Origin: Terriglobales bacterium
GTDB lineage: Bacteria > Acidobacteriota > Terriglobia > Terriglobales > Acidobacteriaceae
Length of the DNA: 64,000 nt
NCBI GenBank assembly: GCA_035567895.1
Contig: DATMPC010000085.1
Span: 164,562-228,561 of the forward strand
Direction of reading: 5' to 3'
The notes beneath the pieces are model-generated. The model was not told where the DNA came from. It saw nothing but the letters and a program-made list of their open reading frames with translations, and searched no databases. The position numbers were made by a program, and so were the translations under genes. Shown here one piece after another: positions 59,391-64,000 of this stretch (its first letter is position 1; each line of letters starts with the position of its first letter).

Positions 59391-59870
59391 TCGATATAGG
59401 TTTTGAACCCTTCATATTCCCCAATACGAACTCGCCTGTCCGTGAAACCGCGCTGCCAGATATCGAAGTTCCGGTTCAACTCCTTCTTAGCCCGAAATGA
59501 ATATCCCCCTTTGATGAACTGCAGTGCCTTCTCAATGGTGATGCCTGCAGGAGTAATCAACAGATGGAAATGTTCGGGCATAACCACAAAAGCGTGGAGG
59601 TGATAGTTGTTCTGCTCCCGATAGCGGTAAAGCGAGTCGATGAATAATTCCGTGTACTTCGGATAGATAAAGTAACGTTCTCTACCGTCTGTGGCGGACG
59701 TGATGAAATATGTTTGCTCGCCAACAACAGACTCCAGGCGGTTCGGTTTGCTCATCGGCTCACCTCAGCGGCTAAAGCCGAAATACTTTACTACTTCCCA
59801 ACGGCACGGCTAAAGCCGATGCCCTTCCCTGAAACCGGCCAGATGGCGGCTATCGGCACCCACCAGGCCT

Positions 59871-61448
59871 TCAGTTCGCTCCGGCAGCGCAGTCGAAACT
59901 CTCTGCCCGTTTTGGATCGCCAGTGCCTTTGTACTTCGCGGCTTGCGGATACGGACATAGTGGCCGCGTCATACGCGCATCATTGGTGGAAGCCGGGGCG
60001 GCAGAGTTGGTCGTCGCAACCACCCTGGACGGAGCGACGCCCTTCTCCACCCAATCTTCGAGCGCGAGCTGAACATCGCGGGCGCTGAACAAGGATGCTC
60101 GCGGGCCGCCGCCGCAGTGCTGCATTCCCGGCACCATGTATAAGCGCAGGAATGAGTCTGCGTTCTGTGCTCCCATCTTCTTGACGACCTGATTGTAGTA
60201 ATCGATAGAGTTGATTGCAGAGATCGCGGGATCGTTCCAGCCGTGGTAGATGATCAGCTTGCCGCGTCGGTTCTTCAACCGTTCGAGATCAGGATCGGTG
60301 GCATTCAGATTCTTGGCGCCCTGCTCGTCGGACGCCTTGGTGGCCTGACTAAGATCCGCGGTCTTATAGTCCCAATCGGCTTTGTTATAGATCATGTTCG
60401 AGAAATAGCCATTGGCGAAGAAGAAGAGCAAAGCGCGTCCCGGAGCGGAACCGGTGATCCACGTTGACCATCCGCCCTCGCCTTCTTCGGCTCCCGGCGG
60501 GAATCCGGGAAAGATCTGGCCATTATTGTCGTGCGGGCCCTGGTAGAGCTTCTTCAGCGCAGTAACCTGCGCGGCGGTCAGACACTTGTTGCTCTCACTC
60601 TCTGTGCAAGTCAGCACCGCAGGATCAAAATGGCACTGCCGCGGATCGTTCAAGATTCCATCGGCCACTCCATCCTGCCGGTCGCAGGCCTGGTTCACAG
60701 CAGAGGCAATTGCGGGCAGTTTCGATGAAGGTATGTAACTGGCCGGATCCTGCGTAGTCGCCTGCGCGTTCCACAGCCCGCTGACCAGAAGATGCGTCCA
60801 GTAATTTGCCGGAGCCCCAGCGAGGATTCCGTCATAGTCTTCGGGGAAACGTTGCGCTTCCATCAAAGCCTGCCGGCCGCCGTTCGAGCAGCTCGCAAAA
60901 TAGGAATACTTCGGATCGCTGCGGTAGAACGCTTTGATCGTAGTCTTGGCGAGCCGAGTCATTTCGTGGATTCCGCGATAACCGAAGTCCACGATCTTCT
61001 CCGGATGTCCGAGCGCCCAGGTCGCGTCGGTCGCATTTCCGGAGTGTCCAGTGTCAGTGGCGGCGGTCGCATATCCGCGGCTGAGCGCCGTCGCCATGCC
61101 GCGATAGTCCATCTGTCCGGCGAAGCCGCCGTTTCCTTGTCCCTGAAACTTTCCGCTCCATCCGCTGACCGGCATCCAGATTTCGACTTTGATATTTGAA
61201 TCGGCGCTGGGATGCGCCTCTGCCTTCACCCGGCAAAATGCCGGAAGCGACTTGAAAAGAGACTCAGCTCCGGCGAGGTACGGAGGCAGGTTAGCCGGAA
61301 CAGGAAAGGCGCCGGCAGCTACCACCTCCGCAGAAGCGACGTTCGCCTGCGGCAGTTTCAGCGCAGCAAGTTTCTCGCAAGAAGGTGCTTCCGGATACGC
61401 CGCAGCTGATAACAGAACCAGCCACAGTACCGCTGTCGGTTTTTGCAT
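59871..61448 (-). CDS. Tannase/feruloyl esterase family hydrolase
   Basis: 525 residues from the ATG at 61448, opening a signal peptide (QKPTAVLWLVLLSAAAYPEA); ATG 61457 is an alternative. The nucleophile motif CSNGGRQAL (Ser in CxS-GG form), the acid in GWNDPAISA and the catalytic His in MVPGMQHCGGG make the triad, and the Cys before the Ser and the one next to His (CSNGG and HCGGG) are the conserved disulfide of the tannase fold. Two further Cys pairs (NQACDRQDG, QCHFDPAVLTC) are typical of its calcium-binding lid. It would release phenolic acids from plant esters outside the cytoplasm. Confidence 0.92.
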   Translation of the reverse strand: MQKPTAVLWLVLLSAAAYPEAPSCEKLAALKLPQANVASAEVVAAGAFPVPANLPPYLAGAESLFKSLPAFCRVKAEAHPSADSNIKVEIWMPVSGWSGKFQGQGNGGFAGQMDYRGMATALSRGYATAATDTGHSGNATDATWALGHPEKIVDFGYRGIHEMTRLAKTTIKAFYRSDPKYSYFASCSNGGRQALMEAQRFPEDYDGILAGAPANYWTHLLVSGLWNAQATTQDPASYIPSSKLPAIASAVNQACDRQDGVADGILNDPRQCHFDPAVLTCTESESNKCLTAAQVTALKKLYQGPHDNNGQIFPGFPPGAEEGEGGWSTWITGSAPGRALLFFFANGYFSNMIYNKADWDYKTADLSQATKASDEQGAKNLNATDPDLERLKNRRGKLIIYHGWNDPAISAINSIDYYNQVVKKMGAQNADSFLRLYMVPGMQHCGGGPRASLFSARDVQLALEDWVEKGVAPSRVVATTNSAAPASTNDARMTRPLCPYPQAAKYKGTGDPKRAESFDCAAGAN

Positions 61449-61556
61449 GCATGGCATTATGCCGCAGCGCGGGCCGAGCTGAGCAACGCTACATCCAGGC
61501 CGGCCATGGCGTCCACGAAATCCGACAAAGTGTGGCGTGGACAAATCAAACCGAGG

Positions 61557-62486
61557 TTAGGCGGCAATGGAGATGACGATCTTCCCGTATGCGCTTCTAT
61601 CCTTGAGGCCTCCACTGTACGCGGGCGAAGCCTCATCCCATGGAACGGCTGCTTTGACGAATGCTTCGAGATGTCCAGCCTCAAGTTGCCTCGCGATCTC
61701 AACCAGCTGCCGTTGATTCGGTTCAACGATGAAGAAAGCGTTCTTCACTCGCTGGTCGGCCGTAGACTCGCTGTCTGCCGCAATCGTGATCATGCGTCCA
61801 CCGGGCCTCAGGACACCCCATGACCGCTCCAGTGCGTCGCCGCCAACGGCGTCGAAGACTACATCCACATCGCGAACCTCGTTTTCAAAACGGGAAGCCT
61901 TGTAGTCGATGGCCTCGTCCGCTCCAAGGCGCTTAACGAAATCAACGTCATGAGCGGAGACGGTAGCGATCACATGAGCGCCATGGCGGTGTGCCAATTG
62001 CACGGCGTACAGACCCACTGCGCCTGCGCCTCCATGCACTAATACACGCTCCCCCGGCTGTATCCTTGCGCGATCTATCAGTCCTTGCCATGCCGTCAAG
62101 GCTCCTATAGGCACAGAAGCGGCAGCTTCGTGAGTCAAGGTGGAAGGCTTCCGCGCGATGTTCTGGGGCAGAGTAATGCAGAACTCGGCAGTGGCTCCAG
62201 GAGCGAACCAGTCGTTCATGCCATAAACCTCGTCTCCGATTTCGAACTCCCGCACATCTTTGCCACGAGCTGCGACGACTCCCGAGAATTCATGCCCCGG
62301 CACCGCGTCCGCGCGCGCTGTTCCTGATTCCGTATGAGTCGTGGGATACCAAAGCAGTTCGCTCGGAGTCACACCAGCAGCATGAACCTGAACCAATATC
62401 TCTCCTGCGGCAGGTTCTGGTGTCGGCAGTTCCGCAGGGACGAGCACCGGCCCCTGCTTTGCACTGTTTACTTGCATCGCCTTCAT
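61557..62486 (-). CDS. Quinone-oxidoreductase-like MDR (NADP-dependent)
   Basis: 309 residues. It lacks zinc ligands (no Cys at the catalytic site; VTPSELLWYP instead) and has the NADP loop HGGAGAVGLYAVQLA, so it belongs to the zinc-free quinone oxidoreductase branch of the MDR superfamily. GHEFSGVVAARGKDVREFEI and AALPIGALTAWQ-like SVPIGALTAWQGLI fit. Expected activity is NADPH-dependent reduction of quinones or enones. It ends 109 bp before the tannase gene on the same strand and follows the LysR gene, so these three may be co-regulated. Confidence 0.9.
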   Translation of the reverse strand: MKAMQVNSAKQGPVLVPAELPTPEPAAGEILVQVHAAGVTPSELLWYPTTHTESGTARADAVPGHEFSGVVAARGKDVREFEIGDEVYGMNDWFAPGATAEFCITLPQNIARKPSTLTHEAAASVPIGALTAWQGLIDRARIQPGERVLVHGGAGAVGLYAVQLAHRHGAHVIATVSAHDVDFVKRLGADEAIDYKASRFENEVRDVDVVFDAVGGDALERSWGVLRPGGRMITIAADSESTADQRVKNAFFIVEPNQRQLVEIARQLEAGHLEAFVKAAVPWDEASPAYSGGLKDRSAYGKIVISIAA

Positions 62487-62607
62487 AAAACACCTCGTTC
62501 AAACGTTAAGTCCAGCCAGGTGCAGGGGCGCCCCAAGATCGACCTGGGAAAATACGGAATAGCCTGAACTGCGTCATTCGTTTTGAGCGCTCAAAAAATA
62601 GGGCGGA

Positions 62608-63546
62608 TCAGGCCGTCCCCTTTTGGTCGTCCAAGCTGTGGGAGTAAGCCCCTCCCTGAGAAACACAGTTGACTAGTTCATCAGCGCGAAGCAGAAAACG
62701 TTTGAGCAGCGGAGAAGTGTTCGACTTGTTATAGCCCATCATCAGGCCGATGGTCGGGACCTCGCCGCGCAAGGGACGAGCGACGACCGACGGGATCAGA
62801 GCATTTCGCACATAGAGTGGAAGCAGGGTGAAACCGCCGGTGGATGCCACCAACGACATTCCACCGGATAAAGTTTCGGCGTCGTAGTTCTGCTTCAGTG
62901 TGATTCCTTCCTTCGCCGCATAGTCATCGATCACGGTTCGGAGGACGGGCGCGACTCGCGCTGTGCTGATGAAACTCTCGCGTGCGAGATCCTGCGGCCG
63001 CACTGCCCTGTGCCGGGCTAGGCGGTGGCGAGTAGGCAGTATCGCAATCAAAGGCTCCTTAGTCAGGAACTTAAAAGCCAGGCCTGCGGTGTGCGCTTCG
63101 CGTCGCAGCAGGGCCACGTCGATCTTGCCTTGCATCAGCCCATCCGCGAGCTCAGGTGAAGACTTCGTCATGAGCGTAATCTCGACGTCGGGCGCCTCCT
63201 CGCGCAAAATGCGCAGCGACTCTGACAGCCAGATCGCTTCCTGTCCCAGCAAAAAGCCAATGACAAACCCTGGCTTCTCGGGCCGTTCTGTACTACGTGC
63301 AGCTTCGCAGGCCACTTCGATCTGCATCAACGCCAGCCGTGCATGATCGAGAAATACCCGCCCGGCCGCATTGAGCGCAATGCCACGGGCCTTGCGCTCC
63401 AACAGCTTTACCCCGATCTCCAATTCGAGATCGCGAATCTGTCGGCTTAGCGATGGCTGGGCGGTGTGCAGGCGCCGGCCGGCGGCATTCGTGAGGCTGC
63501 CCTCCTCGGCGACTGCAATGAAATAGCGCAAATGACGAAGTTCCAT
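62608..63546 (-). CDS. LysR family transcriptional regulator
   Basis: 312 residues with a typical N-terminal winged helix (ELRHLRYFIAVAEEGSLTNA followed by AGRRLHTAQPSLSRQIRDLE) and an effector domain with FVIGFLLGQEAIWLSESL and LATHRLARHR-like PTRHRLARH. It is divergent from the alpha/beta hydrolase at 63686 (140-bp gap) and upstream of the quinone-oxidoreductase gene, the two expected targets. The effector is unknown. LysR-type genes usually sit divergent to their target, so the hydrolase is the first candidate. Confidence 0.92.
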   Translation of the reverse strand: MELRHLRYFIAVAEEGSLTNAAGRRLHTAQPSLSRQIRDLELEIGVKLLERKARGIALNAAGRVFLDHARLALMQIEVACEAARSTERPEKPGFVIGFLLGQEAIWLSESLRILREEAPDVEITLMTKSSPELADGLMQGKIDVALLRREAHTAGLAFKFLTKEPLIAILPTRHRLARHRAVRPQDLARESFISTARVAPVLRTVIDDYAAKEGITLKQNYDAETLSGGMSLVASTGGFTLLPLYVRNALIPSVVARPLRGEVPTIGLMMGYNKSNTSPLLKRFLLRADELVNCVSQGGAYSHSLDDQKGTA

Positions 63547-63685
63547 TGAAAAACTCCACCCATGCTTTCAAGGCATATCTCTATCACACAAAGTATTTGT
63601 TAACCAGTGCGAGTCGGGCCCATCGTATAGAACGGCGGATAACGTTAGTTGTTGTCCCAATTAAACTCAGGAGGTTTCTATCTTC

Positions 63686-64000
63686 TTGCAACGCAAACCC
63701 AGCATTGTTTTTGTTCACGGTCTATGGGCTGACGGCTCATGCTTCGGCAAACTGATCCCGACTCTCCAGAAGGAAGGATTTGAAGTGATCGCTTCTCAGC
63801 ACGGACTCGATTCACACGCCGGCGATGTAGATTGCGTGAAGAGAACCTTGGGCCGTGTAAGCAGCCCCGCGATCTTAGTCGGTCATTCCTACGGTGGCTC
63901 GGTCATCACGGCGGCCGGAACTGACCCACGAGTTGCAGCGCTTGTCTACGTCGCGGCGTTTGCCCCGGATGCCGACGAGACAACACAAAGTCTGCAAGAG
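63686..64000 (+). CDS. Alpha/beta hydrolase (N-terminal part, runs off window)
   Basis: 105 residues visible, from a TTG at 63686 with AGGAGG at 63669-63674. IVFVHGLWADGSCFGKLIPT carries the oxyanion HG motif, and VGHSYGGSVITAAG the nucleophile Ser in G-H-S-Y-G-G. Similar to the small lipase/haloperoxidase-like hydrolases (LVYVAAFAPDADE) of the Abhydrolase family. The acid and His lie beyond the window edge. Divergent from a LysR regulator, probably controlled by it. Confidence 0.88.
   Translation, partial: MQRKPSIVFVHGLWADGSCFGKLIPTLQKEGFEVIASQHGLDSHAGDVDCVKRTLGRVSSPAILVGHSYGGSVITAAGTDPRVAALVYVAAFAPDADETTQSLQE

Larger units (their letters stand above)
58968..59755 (-). pseudogene. REP-associated tyrosine transposase (RAYT), split by an insertion
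   Basis: Y1_Tnp/HUH-type transposase. The N-terminal part (59383-59755) starts MSKPNRLESVVGEQTYFITS and has the HUH motif in MPEHFHLLI and WQRGFTDRRVR, and ends FKTYIEEN. The C-terminal part resumes at 59133 as PVKAGLAKRAEDYPYGSASG and runs to a stop at 58968. A 249-bp element at 59134-59382 separates them; deleting the element and one 8-bp duplication gives YIEENPVKAGLA, exactly the conserved RAYT continuation. The tail reads through a REP (LTSAAKAG). RAYTs mobilise REP sequences via single-strand DNA; this copy should be inactive. Confidence 0.88.
58694..59830 (-). mobile_element. RAYT unit bounded by 30-bp inverted repeats
   Basis: The ends 58694-58723 and 59801-59830 are inverted copies differing at one base in 30 (first bases AGGGAAGGGCATCGGCTT). 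A second inverted pair, 59012-59030 and 59762-59780 (CGGCTTTAGCCGCTGAGGT), closely flanks the transposase gene. GGCTTTAGCC in all four copies is a REP-style palindrome. The unit carries a RAYT gene on the minus strand, the 249-bp inserted element and one TGTCATCCTGAG repeat. Total length about 1.14 kb. Confidence 0.75.

Overview
The window looks like chromosomal DNA of a soil-type Acidobacteriota (Terriglobia / Koribacter-like). Lineage-typical features are a giant carboxypeptidase-regulatory/TonB-type receptor under a LacI regulator, paired TPR and CRTAC1 (FG-GAP plus ASPIC/UnbV) secreted proteins, an ADOP-type MacB-like permease next to a PadR regulator, a hopanoid radical-SAM enzyme (HpnJ), and several palindromic repeat families. 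No rRNA, complete tRNA or CRISPR array was seen. The taxonomic call is inference from gene content.

Layout. 1-5.6 kb: a truncated ChlI-like AAA+ ATPase and a Lon-N-domain protein, an SDR, a glutaminyl-peptide cyclotransferase with an internal deletion, a CDP-alcohol phosphotransferase coupled to a frameshifted GtrA, and a LigC-type DNA ligase. 5.4-9.2 kb: HpnJ with a truncated EamA remnant, a TolC-like channel and a GY-rich secreted protein. 9.4-21.7 kb: a probable LacI-controlled uptake locus (LacI, TonB-type receptor, two TPR proteins, two divergent CRTAC1 proteins). 21.6-27.4 kb: an Hpt / receiver / CHASE3 histidine kinase phosphorelay, a NarL-type regulator, a pentapeptide membrane protein and hypotheticals. 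27.8-30.8 kb: ADOP permease with PadR. 31-39 kb: a secreted protein, SMC with a long acidic head insertion, an M49-type metallopeptidase, PilZ and TSUP proteins. 39-44 kb: APC and SSS transporters, DoxX and a GGDEF cyclase. 44-54 kb: ankyrin protein, small zinc-site protein, secreted proteins, an ECF sigma / membrane anti-sigma / secreted protein operon, an RGS-domain protein, a VOC protein and a glycine-zipper protein. 54-64 kb: alcohol dehydrogenase, GT39-like membrane glycosyltransferase, SDR, a RAYT transposase unit, tannase-family esterase, quinone-type oxidoreductase, LysR, and the start of an alpha/beta hydrolase.

Most notable: (1) a stand-alone bacterial protein at 50922-51443 whose sequence reads as an RGS domain, a fold otherwise known mainly as the eukaryotic G-protein regulator; (2) a nested mobile element at 58694-59830, where a REP-associated tyrosine transposase bounded by 30-bp inverted repeats is split by a 249-bp element with 26-bp terminal inverted repeats and a perfect 8-bp target duplication; removing the element restores the frame, and it carries a 37-codon one-membrane-segment ORF; (3) three copies of a long palindromic TGTCATCCTGAG repeat plus other dispersed repeats; (4) several genes caught decaying (cyclotransferase, GtrA, EamA, aquaporin and TPR remnants).
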